This document shows, in pieces, positions 33,178-42,655 of a DNA stretch of 64,000 nucleotides (within the stretch, counting starts at the first letter, position 1; each line of letters begins with the position of its first letter). Both the position numbers and the translations under genes were made by a program. The notes below the pieces were generated by a model. It was given only the letters and a program-made list of their open reading frames with translations. It searched no databases and had not been told where the DNA came from. The stretch is from contig CAVSCX010000018.1 in NCBI GenBank assembly GCA_963726615.1, positions 124,001 through 188,000 of the forward strand. Reading direction: 5' to 3'. The DNA comes from CAWDZK01 sp963726615. GTDB taxonomy: Bacteria; Actinomycetota; Actinomycetes; JACCUZ01.

Positions 33178-35408
33178 GCACCGACGAGGTCGCGCGCGAG
33201 CAGGAGTACGTCGACGTCCTGTACGACAGGCTCGACACGCTGCGCTCCCGCACCGCGACCGAGCTGGCCTCGGTGCGGCGCGCCGGGCCGTCCGGCACCC
33301 ACCAGAACCGCTCCGAGCGCGACTCGTTCGCCACGCTGCACGAGATCCGGCTGGCCCAGCTGGAGGCGGTCGAGGACCGGCTCGCCTTCGGCCGGGTCGA
33401 CCTGCGCGACGGCTCCCGGCGCTACATCGGCCGGATCGGCCTGTCCGACGACGAGCAGACCCAGCTGCTCGTCGACTGGCGCGCGCCGGCGTCCCGCGAC
33501 TTCTACCAGGCCACCGCCGCCTCCCCCGGCGAGGTCGTCCGGCGCCGGCACCTGGCGACCCACGGCCGGACCGTCACCGACGTCGAGGACGAGGCCCTGG
33601 ACCTGGACGCCCTCGACCAGTCCCAGCGCAGCTCGCTGACCGGCGAGGGCGCGCTGCTCGCCGCCGTGGGCGCGCACCGCACGGGCCGGATGGGCGACAT
33701 CGTCGCGACGATCCAGGCCGAGCAGGACCGGGTCATCCGCAGCGACCTCGGCGGCCCGCTCGTCGTGCAGGGCGGTCCGGGCACCGGCAAGACCGCCGTC
33801 GCCCTGCACCGGGCGGCGTACCTCCTCTACACGCACCGCGAGCGGCTGGCCCGCAGCGGGGTGCTGCTCGTCGGGCCGAACCCGCTGTTCCTGCGCTACA
33901 TCGAGAGGGTGCTCCCCTCGCTGGGTGAGACCGGCGTCGTGCTCTCGACAGCGGCCGAGCTCTACCCCGGCGTCGTGGGCGTCGACGAGCCGGACTCCGC
34001 GGTCGCCGCACTGAAGGGCGACCTGCGGCTGGCCCGGGTGCTGTCCCGGGCCGTGCGGGCGCGGCAGCGGCTGCCGAAGGACAGTCGGACCCTCGCCGTC
34101 GGCAGCCAGCGGCTCACTCTCACACCGGGCGACGTCGCCGGCGCCCGGGCGCGCGCGCGGCGCACCCACAAGCCGCACAACGACGCGCGTGAGGGCTTCC
34201 TTCGCGACCTGATGGGCCTGCTCGCGAGCCGGCTGGCCACCGCGATCGGCACCACGGTCAGCGACAGCTCCCAGGACGTGCTGCAGGAGGAGCTGCGTGA
34301 GTCGCCGGACGTCCGCCGTGAGCTCAACCTCGCCTGGATGCCGCTCACCCCGGAGCAGGTGCTCTCGGCCTTGTACGACGACCGTGACCGGCTGGCGGAG
34401 GCGGCTGCCGGCGACCTGACCCCGCGTGAGCGTGACCTGCTGCACCGCTCCGCCGGCGCCCCGTGGACTGTCGCCGACGTACCGCTGCTCGACGAGCTCG
34501 CCGAGCTGCTGGGCGAGGTCCGGTCCACCGATCGGGCAGCCGAGGCGGCTGCCAGGGCCCAGCGCGCAGAGGACCTCGCCAACGCCCAGGCGGCACTGAG
34601 CAACGTCGACACCGCGATCCGTCCGACGGCCCAGCAGGTGGCCGACCGGTTCGCGCAGACCGACCCGTCGATGACTGTCGCGGAGCGGGCCGAGTCGGAC
34701 CGCACCTGGGCCTACGGCCACCTCGTGGTCGACGAGGCGCAGGAGCTCTCCCCGATGACCTGGCGGGTGCTCATGCGGCGCTGCCCGACCCGGTCGATGA
34801 CTCTGGTCGGCGACGTGGCGCAGGTCGGCTCGGCCGCCGGCGCCTCCTCGTGGGCCGACGTGCTGGACCGGTACGTGCAGGACCGCTGGCGGATCGAGGC
34901 CCTCACGGTCAACTACCGGACGCCGGCACAGGTGATGCAGCTGGCCAGCGACATGCTCGCCGCCGCCGGCGTGCACGCGCCGACACCGCAGTCGGTCCGG
35001 GAAGGCGAGTGGAAGCCGCTGGCCCAGGAGATCGACAGGGACGACCCGGCCGGCGTCCTCGAGGCCGTACGGGCCGAGCTCGACCTGCTGGGCGAGGGCC
35101 GGCTCGCCGTCGTCACCGCGCGCGGCGCGGCGGCCGACCTGCGCACCGCCCTGGCCGCGGCCCTCCCGGCCGGCACCGTCGGCTCGGGCCGCGCGACGCT
35201 CGAGTCACCCGTGTCCGTCCTGTCCGTGGAGGACGTCAAGGGCCTGGAGTTCGACGCCGTCGTCGTGGTCGAGCCCGGCGACATGCTGGCCGCCTCGGCC
35301 CGCGGCGCGAACGACCTGTACGTCGCGCTGACCCGCCCGACCCAGCGGCTGCGGGTGCTGCACTCGGACCCGCTGCCGGCGGGGCTGACCGACCTCGCCA
35401 CCGCCTGA
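33174..35408 (+). CDS. HelD/HelR-type RNA polymerase-recycling ATPase
   Basis: A 744-residue superfamily-1 helicase-like ATPase. The N-terminal coiled coil (TDEVAREQEYVDVLYDRLDTLR) is characteristic of HelD secondary-channel arms. The Walker A motif is GGPGTGKTA near residue 205, followed by VVDEAQELSPM (Walker B), GDVAQ (motif III), NYRTP and late motifs VKGLEFDAVVVVEP and YVALTRPTQRL. Length matches actinobacterial HelD. These proteins remove stalled RNA polymerase from DNA and in some species give rifampicin tolerance (HelR). No rifamycin-associated promoter element is visible. An alternative start is ATG 33141. Confidence 0.87.
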   Translation: MSTDEVAREQEYVDVLYDRLDTLRSRTATELASVRRAGPSGTHQNRSERDSFATLHEIRLAQLEAVEDRLAFGRVDLRDGSRRYIGRIGLSDDEQTQLLVDWRAPASRDFYQATAASPGEVVRRRHLATHGRTVTDVEDEALDLDALDQSQRSSLTGEGALLAAVGAHRTGRMGDIVATIQAEQDRVIRSDLGGPLVVQGGPGTGKTAVALHRAAYLLYTHRERLARSGVLLVGPNPLFLRYIERVLPSLGETGVVLSTAAELYPGVVGVDEPDSAVAALKGDLRLARVLSRAVRARQRLPKDSRTLAVGSQRLTLTPGDVAGARARARRTHKPHNDAREGFLRDLMGLLASRLATAIGTTVSDSSQDVLQEELRESPDVRRELNLAWMPLTPEQVLSALYDDRDRLAEAAAGDLTPRERDLLHRSAGAPWTVADVPLLDELAELLGEVRSTDRAAEAAARAQRAEDLANAQAALSNVDTAIRPTAQQVADRFAQTDPSMTVAERAESDRTWAYGHLVVDEAQELSPMTWRVLMRRCPTRSMTLVGDVAQVGSAAGASSWADVLDRYVQDRWRIEALTVNYRTPAQVMQLASDMLAAAGVHAPTPQSVREGEWKPLAQEIDRDDPAGVLEAVRAELDLLGEGRLAVVTARGAAADLRTALAAALPAGTVGSGRATLESPVSVLSVEDVKGLEFDAVVVVEPGDMLAASARGANDLYVALTRPTQRLRVLHSDPLPAGLTDLATA

Positions 35409-35540
35409 GGCGTTCCCGTCCGGGCGGGCCGCGCCGAGGGCCGGGCACCAGCGACGGCACAACGGCTGCCGGGGGCGTCCGAGGCGACGACGAGCGCCGT
35501 CCTGCCGTCGTTCGTGCCGCGTGTGCCGAACCGGTGTCCG

Positions 35541-36737
35541 TCAGCCGGGGCGGCGGATCCGGTCCTTGGCGGTCCGCACCGGGCGGGACAGCGCAGGCGG
35601 CAGACCGGGCGCGCGCTCGGGCCAGCCACGCCGCAGCTCGGCGCGGGCCTCGCTGTCGACGTCGCGCAGCAGCTGGTCGACGTGCGCCGTCAGGGCACCG
35701 TGCAGCTGCCACTCGTCCCGGCGCATCCGGTCCTCGTGGTGCAGCATGGTGGCCAGCCGGTGCCGGTCCGCCCAGGCCGCGGCGAGCGCCGCGCGCAGCC
35801 GCTCGTCCTCCGCTCCGACCCCGCCGACCACCTCGGACCCGACCAGTGCGCCGTACGCCTCGACCGCGTCGCCCACGTCGGCGAGCAGGTCCGAGAGTGC
35901 CTCGCGGACGTCCCCGCCGTACACCCGCTCCTCGCCGGCGCCGCGGACCAGGTCGGCGAGCGACCGGCAGACGCCCCGCAGCGAGACCGTGGCCCGCTCT
36001 ATCGCGTCCAGCCCGGAGCGCAGGCTGGCCCCGGCGTGCGGCCTGCTGCGACCGCGGGGGTTGTAGCGCAGGCTGGTCTCGGCGGTGCCCAGTGTCGCGT
36101 CCGCGCGCAGGACGTCCCTACCCAGTCCGCGGGCCGCGGTCAGCCAGCCGTCGGCCTGCTCGACCGTGTACTCGGCGCGGACCTCGCGGGAGACCCGGCG
36201 CATCACCTCGGCGACCCCCTCCGCGACGTCCTGGACGGCGTCGCTGGCCGGCCGGACGTACAGCGGTGGAGCGACCACCGACCCGGCCAGCACCCCGACG
36301 ACGGCACCGATGACGGTCTCCGCGACCCTGCCCTCGGCGGCGGTGCCCGATCCGCCGACCGCAAGCACGAGCATGGCGCTGATGGGCACCTCGGCGATCT
36401 CGTCGCCGAGCCGCATCAGCCGGCCGATCACCAGCGAGATCGCGACGGCCAGGCCGAGGCTCCACCAGGTCAGCGGGACGAACTCGGAGACCACCCCGGC
36501 CACGAGCACCCCCGCGACCACGCTGACGACGCGCAGCAGGCCGCGGCGCAGCGTGTCGTAGAGCGTGAGCTGGACGACGAGCAGGGCGGTCAGCGGAGCG
36601 AGCACCGGCCGGGGGTTGTCCGAGAGCGGGACCGCCGCGGCGTACGCCGCCACGCAGGCCGCGGTGGCCTTCAGCGTGCGGACGCCGCGGAGCCGGACCC
36701 GGCCGCGTCGGGCCACGAGCGGTGAGGGCCAGCGCAC
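35541..36737 (-). CDS. FUSC/aromatic acid exporter family protein
   Basis: A 398-residue membrane protein. The first 160 residues hold about six hydrophobic segments (TLKATAACVAAYAAAVPL, APLTALLVVQLTLYDTLRRG, VAGVLVAGVVSEFVPLTWWSL). The C-terminal half is a long cytoplasmic helical region. This matches the DUF939/FUSC exporter group. Its GTG has CACAGT six nt upstream, but it also lies 27 nt after a small membrane-protein gene and may be cotranscribed with it. Confidence 0.8.
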   Translation of the reverse strand: MRWPSPLVARRGRVRLRGVRTLKATAACVAAYAAAVPLSDNPRPVLAPLTALLVVQLTLYDTLRRGLLRVVSVVAGVLVAGVVSEFVPLTWWSLGLAVAISLVIGRLMRLGDEIAEVPISAMLVLAVGGSGTAAEGRVAETVIGAVVGVLAGSVVAPPLYVRPASDAVQDVAEGVAEVMRRVSREVRAEYTVEQADGWLTAARGLGRDVLRADATLGTAETSLRYNPRGRSRPHAGASLRSGLDAIERATVSLRGVCRSLADLVRGAGEERVYGGDVREALSDLLADVGDAVEAYGALVGSEVVGGVGAEDERLRAALAAAWADRHRLATMLHHEDRMRRDEWQLHGALTAHVDQLLRDVDSEARAELRRGWPERAPGLPPALSRPVRTAKDRIRRPG

Positions 36738-36764
36738 CGCACCACTGTGCCAGTGCCGGGGCTG

Positions 36765-37139
36765 CTACCAGTCGAGACCCTCCGCGGCGAGCGCCGCCTC
36801 CGCCTCCAGCCGCGCCATGGCGTCCAGGGGGGCCCGGCCGGGCACCGGCACCTCGAGGGTCCGGCAGGCCGACAGCAGCACCCAGTCGTAGGCCAGGGCG
36901 GCAGCGGTCAGCCGCTCCATCTTGGCCGGCTGGTCGACCAGGCGGGTCCGCTCGAGGTGGGCCGCCAGCCGCCGGAGGTCGGCAGCGACCTGCTCGACGC
37001 TCACGTTCAGCGTCTCCGGGCGCGGCGGGTGCACCCGGCGCCACGTCCGCGCGACGAGTCGGCGCACCCAGCCCAGGCGCCCGAGCATGGCGGCCAGCAC
37101 CACGGAAGCGACCCACAAGCCGACAACCAGCCAGGCCAC
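36765..37139 (-). CDS. Small membrane-anchored protein of unknown function
   Basis: A 124-residue protein with one N-terminal membrane helix (WLVVGLWVASVVLAAML) and a soluble helical domain ending in LEAEAALAAEGLDW. I do not recognise the family. The GTG at 37139 is chosen because GGAGGAGGAGGT lies seven nt upstream; the GTG three codons earlier is inside that ribosome-binding site. It precedes the FUSC exporter gene by 27 nt. Confidence 0.68.
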   Translation of the reverse strand: MAWLVVGLWVASVVLAAMLGRLGWVRRLVARTWRRVHPPRPETLNVSVEQVAADLRRLAAHLERTRLVDQPAKMERLTAAALAYDWVLLSACRTLEVPVPGRAPLDAMARLEAEAALAAEGLDW

Positions 37140-37325
37140 CTTGTCCACCTCCTCCTCCCAGGATGCCTCCGCCCGGCCGGGGAGGGAAGCCGAGAACCGC
37201 CTCGGGTCGCGGGGCGTACCGGACGAGCACGGACGTCCCGGGCGGGCCGTGACCGCCGGGCCTTGCGACCGGACGCGGTTGCGGCCACAGTGACGCCGGC
37301 CCACATCCGGCGGGGAGGTTCTGTC

Positions 37326-37355
37326 GTGAACGGCTACCGACCGGCCCGGCTGTGA
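37326..37355 (+). CDS. Putative nine-codon leader peptide of the first MFS-CNB gene
   Basis: GTG at 37326 begins MNGYRPARL and ends at TGA 37353-37355, overlapping the GTG (37352) of the transporter. GGGGAGG (37312-37318) lies seven to eight nt upstream and is the best ribosome-binding site in the region, whereas the transporter GTG has none of its own. Ribosomes would then reach the transporter by coupling. The reading frames differ, so it is not an N-terminal extension. Confidence 0.45.
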   Translation: MNGYRPARL

Positions 37356-39070
37356 GGGACGCCGCCCGGGAGACCGCGTCAGCGCTGGCGTCCGCCCCGC
37401 TCCGCCGGGCGCTGCTGGCGTTCCTCGCGTTCTCGGTCGCCGAGTGGGCGTGCTGGGTCGCCGTCCTGGTGTGGGCCTACGACGGCGGCGGGGTGGGCGC
37501 CGCGTCGGTGGTCTCGGTGGCCCAGCTGGTGCCGGCCGTCCTGGTGGCACCGGTCGCGGCGACGCTGGGCGACCGGCTCCCCCGCGCCCGGGCGCTGGCA
37601 CTGGGCTACCTGCTGCAGGGCGTCTCGATGCTGGCGACCGCCACGGTCCTCGCCGCGGGGGCCGGCCTGGCCGCTGGCGCCGCGACTGCCGCCGCCGTCA
37701 CCTGTGCCGTCACGCTGACCCGGCCGGTGCACCGCGCCGCCCTGCCCGCGCTGGCCGGGACCCCCGCGCGGCTGGTCGCGGGCAACGCCGCCACGACGAC
37801 AGCGGAGGGCATCGGGGCCTTTCTGGGCCCGCTGACGTGCGGCCTGCTCATCACCAGGGGCGGCGCCGAGCTGGTTCTGGCTCTCTTCGGCGCTCTCATG
37901 CTGGCGGCTGCCGGAGGAGTCGCGACGATCGACGCCGGTTCGGCCCGGGCGACGGACGAGGACGAGGTCGGGGCGGTGCGCACGGCGCTGGGCGGCGCGC
38001 GCGAGCTGGCTCGCGAACCAGCCGCCGCGGCGCTGCTCGCCATGGTCGCCGGGCAGTACGTCGTGGTGGGCGCCATGGACATCCTGATCCTCGTCCTGGC
38101 CCTGGACGTGCTCGGCACCGACAACTCCGGGCCCGGCCTGCTGGCGAGCGCGCTCGGCGTCGGCGGCATCCTCGGCGGGGTCGCGACCGTGGTGCTCGTC
38201 GGCCGACGGCGGCTGGCCCCGGCCCTCGCTGCAGGTCTGCTGGTCACCGGCCTGCCACTCGCCCTGCTCGCGCTCGGCGGCATCCCGGCCGAGGTCGCAG
38301 TCCTGCTCGCCGTCTCGGGCGCCGGCCACGCGTTCTTCGACGTCGCCGGGCACACGTTGCTGCAGCGGGTCGTGCCCGATGCGGTGCTCGCCCGCGTCTT
38401 CGGCGTGGAGGAGGCGGTGATGACCGCGGCGCTGGCCGGGGGCGCCGCGCTCGCGCCGGTGGGGGTGGCGACCCTGGGCGTCTCCGGGACGCTGGTCGCC
38501 ACCGGTGCCCTGCTTCCTGTCTGTGGAGCCTTCGGGTGGCGATGGCTGCGGCGGCTGGACCGGCTCGCGGTGCCGCCCGGGCCGCACCTGCCGCTGCTCC
38601 GGCACATCCCGACGCTGCGCCTGGTGCCGCTGCCGATGCTCGAGCAGCTCAGCCGCGACACCGTGGCGGTCGCTCTCTCCCCCGACGAGGTCGCCGTCCG
38701 CGAGGGTGACCCCGGCGACCGGCTGTACATCGTGCTCGACGGCCGTCTGGTGGTCTCCCGCAGCGGCCGCGACGTGCGCGAGCTGGGCCCGGGAGACTCC
38801 TTCGGCGAGATCGCGCTGCTCTACGGCACGCGCCGGACGGCGACGGTCCGCGCCGTGGCCCCCACCGCACTCGTCGCGCTCGGACGCGAGCAGTTCCTCG
38901 CCGCCCTGGGGGGCACCGGAGCCGGCCGGGCCGCTGCCGAGCAGGTGGCCCAGGCCTGGCTGGAGGCCGACGCGCTGGCCGACCACGGCTCCGGTGCCGG
39001 CGACCCGGCGGCGGCTCAGGCCGAGGAGCGGACCGCCGACGACGGACCGACGTCGAGCGTCGCGCCCTGA
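37352..39070 (+). CDS. MFS transporter fused to cyclic nucleotide-binding domain (1)
   Basis: A 572-residue protein. Residues 15-405 form an MFS transporter with about 12 segments (LAFSVAEWACWVAVLVWAYD, ATLGDRLPRARAL as motif A, GNAATTTAEGIGAFLGPL). Residues 415-545 form a cyclic nucleotide-binding domain containing EGDPGDRLYIVLDGRLVV, GPGDSFGEIALL and RRTATVRA, which keeps the FGE and Arg of the phosphate-binding cassette. cAMP or a similar ligand could gate transport. Its last 55 nt overlap the oppositely oriented hydrolase gene, beyond which lies a second gene of the same architecture. The substrate is unknown. Confidence 0.85.
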   Translation: MRDAARETASALASAPLRRALLAFLAFSVAEWACWVAVLVWAYDGGGVGAASVVSVAQLVPAVLVAPVAATLGDRLPRARALALGYLLQGVSMLATATVLAAGAGLAAGAATAAAVTCAVTLTRPVHRAALPALAGTPARLVAGNAATTTAEGIGAFLGPLTCGLLITRGGAELVLALFGALMLAAAGGVATIDAGSARATDEDEVGAVRTALGGARELAREPAAAALLAMVAGQYVVVGAMDILILVLALDVLGTDNSGPGLLASALGVGGILGGVATVVLVGRRRLAPALAAGLLVTGLPLALLALGGIPAEVAVLLAVSGAGHAFFDVAGHTLLQRVVPDAVLARVFGVEEAVMTAALAGGAALAPVGVATLGVSGTLVATGALLPVCGAFGWRWLRRLDRLAVPPGPHLPLLRHIPTLRLVPLPMLEQLSRDTVAVALSPDEVAVREGDPGDRLYIVLDGRLVVSRSGRDVRELGPGDSFGEIALLYGTRRTATVRAVAPTALVALGREQFLAALGGTGAGRAAAEQVAQAWLEADALADHGSGAGDPAAAQAEERTADDGPTSSVAP

Positions 39071-39864
39071 CTGGCCACGACGACCTCGACCCCGCCGGCG
39101 AGCCTCGAGGCCCACCCGGCGATCTCGTCCAGCGCGTCGTCGGTACGGACCGGCGAGTGGTGGAACAGGACCAGCGTCCCGGCGCCGCAGTCGGCCGCGA
39201 GCCGGACGCAGTCCTCGACCGTCGCGTGCCCGTAGGCGACTGCCAGCCGGCGCTCGGTCTCCACGAACTGGGCGTCGTGCACCAGGACGTCGACGTCCGC
39301 CAGCGCCGCGAGCAGGTCCGCGGACATCCCCGCCGCGGGAGCGTGGTCGGGCAGGTAGGCGACCGATCCCTGCTCGTCCGCGACCCGGTAGCCGTAGGTG
39401 CGGCCGCCCTTGTGCACGACCTCGACGGCGGTCACCGCGAAACCCTCCACGTCGTGGGCTCCGGGCTCCAGCGCGTGCCAGGCCCACTGTCCGTTCAGCC
39501 CCTCCGGTGTGATCGGGAAGGCCGGCGGTGCGAAGGACTGCGCGAGCAGGTCTCGACCGGACCGCCCGTCCTGGGCGGGCACGTACAGGTCGATCCGGCT
39601 GTCGTCCCGGTCCCCCGCCACGAAGAACGGCAGCCCCTGCATGTGGTCCCAGTGCAGGTGGCTGAGCAGGATCGAGCCCTCGAAGGCGGCGCCGTCGAGG
39701 AGGCCGGTCAGGGCCCTCAGCCCGGTGCCCGCGTCGAGCACCAGGCTCGGGGGTACGCCGGGATCGGCTCGCACCGCGATGCACGACGTGTGCCCGCCGT
39801 ACCGGACGAACTCGGCCCCGGGCGCGGCCGTCGAGCCCCGGACCCCGAGCAGCTCGAGCCTCAC
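39016..39864 (-). CDS. Metallo-beta-lactamase-fold hydrolase
   Basis: A 282-residue MBL-fold metal hydrolase. It begins LELLGVRGSTAAPG and RYGGHTSC, typical of the subfamily sometimes labelled TaR3-like. The metal site HLHWDH spans residues 69-74, with VHDAQF and LFHHSP later. Family relatives include RNase Z and cyclic-nucleotide phosphodiesterases, and the substrate is not established. It sits between two transporters with cyclic-nucleotide-binding domains, so cyclic-nucleotide hydrolysis is worth testing but is inference. Its 3' end overlaps the first transporter gene by 55 nt. Confidence 0.83.
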   Translation of the reverse strand: MRLELLGVRGSTAAPGAEFVRYGGHTSCIAVRADPGVPPSLVLDAGTGLRALTGLLDGAAFEGSILLSHLHWDHMQGLPFFVAGDRDDSRIDLYVPAQDGRSGRDLLAQSFAPPAFPITPEGLNGQWAWHALEPGAHDVEGFAVTAVEVVHKGGRTYGYRVADEQGSVAYLPDHAPAAGMSADLLAALADVDVLVHDAQFVETERRLAVAYGHATVEDCVRLAADCGAGTLVLFHHSPVRTDDALDEIAGWASRLAGGVEVVVASQGATLDVGPSSAVRSSA

Positions 39865-40009
39865 CTGACATCCACGGGCAGGGAACCTAGCAGCGGACCT
39901 GGTCCGCGCCGGTCAGGATCGCCGATTCGTGAGCGCGCGGTTCCCGGCGGCCCTAGCGTGTGCGCGTCCGACCGCATCACGGCACCGGACCGGCGACACG
40001 AGGAGAGCG

Positions 40010-41851
40010 ATGCGGCGGGCCACACGCGGGCGGCACTCGGCGGGACGGCGACGCCGACCGCCTCGTCGCGGCGTGCTCGCCCCACTACGGCACCACGACT
40101 TCCGCCACCTGATGACAGGCTTCGCGATCAGCGCGGCAGGGTCGTGGGCCTACAACGTCGGCCTGGCCGTGTTCGTCTACCACCAGACACAGTCCCCCGC
40201 CTGGGTCGGAGCCGCGACGATCGGCCGGTTCGTCCCCTCGCTCGTGCTCGGCTCCTACGGCGGGGTGCTGGCCGAGCGGTTCGAACGGGTCGCGCTGATG
40301 GTTCGGGTCGACTGGCTCTGCGCCCTCTGGATGGCGTTGCTCACCGTGGTCGCCGCCCTCGAGGGTCCGGTGCTGCTGGCCATCGTGCTGGCAGGCCTGA
40401 CCTCGCTCACCAGCGTCGTCTACGAGCCCGCCGTGGCCGCCATCACCCCGGACACCGTGGGCGAGTCGGACCTGGCAGCCGCGAACACGCTTCGCAACAC
40501 CGTCGACAACGTGGCGATCGTCGCCGGCCCGGCGCTCGGCGGCCTGCTGCTGCTCGCAGGCCCGCCCGCGCTCGCCTTCGCGGCCAACTCGGCGAGCTTC
40601 GTGGTCTCGGCGCTGCTGGTGTCCCGGATGCGGGTGCGAAGCCGTCCGGTGGACGTGACCGACGGCGGCAAGGAGCGACCGCTGCGGCAGATGGGTGTCG
40701 GGTTCCGGGCCATCGGGTCGTCGGCGACCGCGACGACGCTTGTCGCCTACAGCGTGATCGCGAGCTTCGTCTACGGCGTGGACACCGTGCAGTTCGTGGT
40801 GCTCTCGGAGCAACGTCTGGGTACCGGCGCCACCGGCTACGGCTACCTGCTCGCGGGTCTCGGCGTGGGTGGGATCGCCGCGGCGGGGCTGGTGAACCGG
40901 CTGGCCGCCCGCCCACGCCTCGGCCCGGTGATTCTCACCGGGATGGCCGTCTACTGCCTGCCGACTCTGCTGTTCCTCGTTCTGGACCGGCCGATTGCAG
41001 CGTTCGTCATCGAGACGATCCGCGGCGCCGGCACCCTGGTCGTCGACGTGCTGGCGGTCACGGCGATGCAGCGCGCACTCCCCCGGGACGTGCTGGCCAG
41101 GGTCTTCGGCGCCTTCTTCACCCTGGTGCTTCTCGCGATCTCCCTCGGAGCGCTCCTGACGCCGCCGGTGATCTCCCTCGTGGGACTGGACCCCAGCCTG
41201 TGGCTGGCCGGCGCGCTGCTTCCCGCGCTGTGCGTCCTGGGCTGGCCGATGCTGCGGCACATGGACGACGCGAACGTCGTGCAGGCGGCTCGGCTCGAAC
41301 CGCGGGTCGCACTGCTCGCGAGCACCGGCATCTTCGCCGAGGCGACCCGGCCGGTCCTGGAGCGGCTGGCCGCGGCCGCGGACGAGATCGACGTCCCGGC
41401 CGGCACCACGGTGATCAGCGAGGGCGACCCTGCAGACGCGCTGTACGTGCTCGTCTCCGGCGAGATGGCCGTCCGGGCGAGGGGTGAGTCCGACGTCGAG
41501 CGGGACCTGCCGGGCATGGGGCCCGGCACCTGCTTCGGCGAGATCGGTGTACTGGGCAGGATCCCCCGCACGGCGACGGTGACCAGCGCGGCGCCGAGCA
41601 CGCTGCTACGCATCGACGCCGAGCTGTTCCTGGAGTCGCTCACCGACGCGCCGGCGTCCGCCTCGCTGCTCGAAGGGGCGCGCAGCAGGATGGCACGCAC
41701 CCACCCGGAGCGTCGCTGGGCGCCGGCTCCCGCCGCGGCCGGCCCCGGGGGCTCAGCCGCGGAGCCGGACCAGTCCCTCCTGGACGGCGGTGGCGACCAG
41801 CCGGCCGTCGCGGGCGAAGAGATGGCCGGTCGCGAACCCGCGCCCTCCTGA
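40010..41851 (+). CDS. MFS transporter fused to cyclic nucleotide-binding domain (2)
   Basis: A 613-residue homologue of the protein encoded at 37352-39070. An N-terminal Arg-rich tail is followed by MFS segments (FRHLMTGFAISAAGSWAYNVGLAVFVY, GVLAERFERVAL, NTLRNTVDNVAIVAGPALGG). The cyclic nucleotide-binding domain at about 440-560 has EGDPADALYVLVSGEMAV, GPGTCFGEIGVLGRIPRTATVTS. FGE and the PRTA Arg are kept. AGGAG lies five nt before the chosen ATG. The C-terminal tail is low complexity and its last 99 nt overlap tesB on the other strand. The substrate and ligand are unknown. Confidence 0.85.
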   Translation: MRRATRGRHSAGRRRRPPRRGVLAPLRHHDFRHLMTGFAISAAGSWAYNVGLAVFVYHQTQSPAWVGAATIGRFVPSLVLGSYGGVLAERFERVALMVRVDWLCALWMALLTVVAALEGPVLLAIVLAGLTSLTSVVYEPAVAAITPDTVGESDLAAANTLRNTVDNVAIVAGPALGGLLLLAGPPALAFAANSASFVVSALLVSRMRVRSRPVDVTDGGKERPLRQMGVGFRAIGSSATATTLVAYSVIASFVYGVDTVQFVVLSEQRLGTGATGYGYLLAGLGVGGIAAAGLVNRLAARPRLGPVILTGMAVYCLPTLLFLVLDRPIAAFVIETIRGAGTLVVDVLAVTAMQRALPRDVLARVFGAFFTLVLLAISLGALLTPPVISLVGLDPSLWLAGALLPALCVLGWPMLRHMDDANVVQAARLEPRVALLASTGIFAEATRPVLERLAAAADEIDVPAGTTVISEGDPADALYVLVSGEMAVRARGESDVERDLPGMGPGTCFGEIGVLGRIPRTATVTSAAPSTLLRIDAELFLESLTDAPASASLLEGARSRMARTHPERRWAPAPAAAGPGGSAAEPDQSLLDGGGDQPAVAGEEMAGREPAPS

Positions 41852-42622
41852 GGCCGAGGGCGACACCTGGTCGTAGAGCAGCCAGTCGTCGGCGCGCAGC
41901 GGCCGGTGGAACCACATCGCGTGGTCGAGCGAGGCCGGCTGCAGCCGCGGGTCGCCCAGCCAGGTGCCGTGCGGGAGGACGGTGGCCGAGAGCAGGGTGA
42001 GGTCGGAGGCATAGGCGAGCACGGCGGCGTGCACGGCGGGGTCCTCGCCGAGCGGTCCGGCGGCTCGCAGCCAGACCCGGGACTGGGCCGGGTGGGCTCC
42101 CGTGTCGATCGCCCCGCCCGAGCGCGTGTCCCCGGCGTAGCGGACGTCGAGCGCGGACCACTCCCGGTCCCACTCCTCGCGCGGCCTGTTGGTGAGCCCG
42201 GCGAGCACGTCGCCGAGCTCCGGGCACTCCAACGGCGGTGCGACCTCCGGCATGGGGTCCTGGTGGTCCAGGCCGTCCTCCGGAACCTGGAACGAGGCCG
42301 ACATGTAGAAGATCGGCGGCCCGTCGGCGCCGTGCTGGCGGGCCACGACCCGCCGGGTGCTGAACGTCCGGCCGTCGCGGGTGCGCTCGACGTCGTAGCC
42401 GATGGGGACGCGGGTGTCACCGGGGCGCAGGAAGTACGCGTGCAGCGAGTGGACCGGCCGGTCCGGCCCGACGGTGCGGGCCGCGGCGACAAGCGCCTGC
42501 CCGGCGACCTGTCCGCCGAACACCCGCTGCAGGGAGGTCTCCGGCTGCCGGCCGCGGAAGACGCAGTCACTGACGGGCTCGAGGTCGAGCAGCGCGAGCA
42601 GCTCGTCGACCGACTGGGGCAT
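41753..42622 (-). CDS. tesB: Acyl-CoA thioesterase II
   Basis: A 289-residue double hot-dog thioesterase that hydrolyses acyl-CoA to free fatty acid. Family features are LFGGQ-like VFGGQVAGQALVAAARTV, HSLHAYFLRPGD, GRTFSTRRVVARQ, DYLTLL-like SDLTLLSATVLPHG and SLDHAMWFHRPLRADDWLLY. The active-site Asp/Gln/Ser/Thr region is present. ATG at 42622 has GAGGAT seven nt upstream. Its 3' end overlaps the MFS-CNB gene by 99 nt. Confidence 0.93.
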   Translation of the reverse strand: MPQSVDELLALLDLEPVSDCVFRGRQPETSLQRVFGGQVAGQALVAAARTVGPDRPVHSLHAYFLRPGDTRVPIGYDVERTRDGRTFSTRRVVARQHGADGPPIFYMSASFQVPEDGLDHQDPMPEVAPPLECPELGDVLAGLTNRPREEWDREWSALDVRYAGDTRSGGAIDTGAHPAQSRVWLRAAGPLGEDPAVHAAVLAYASDLTLLSATVLPHGTWLGDPRLQPASLDHAMWFHRPLRADDWLLYDQVSPSASGGRGFATGHLFARDGRLVATAVQEGLVRLRG

Positions 42623-42655
42623 GGCGCCGATCCTCGCAGCCCGTAGGTTGACGTG

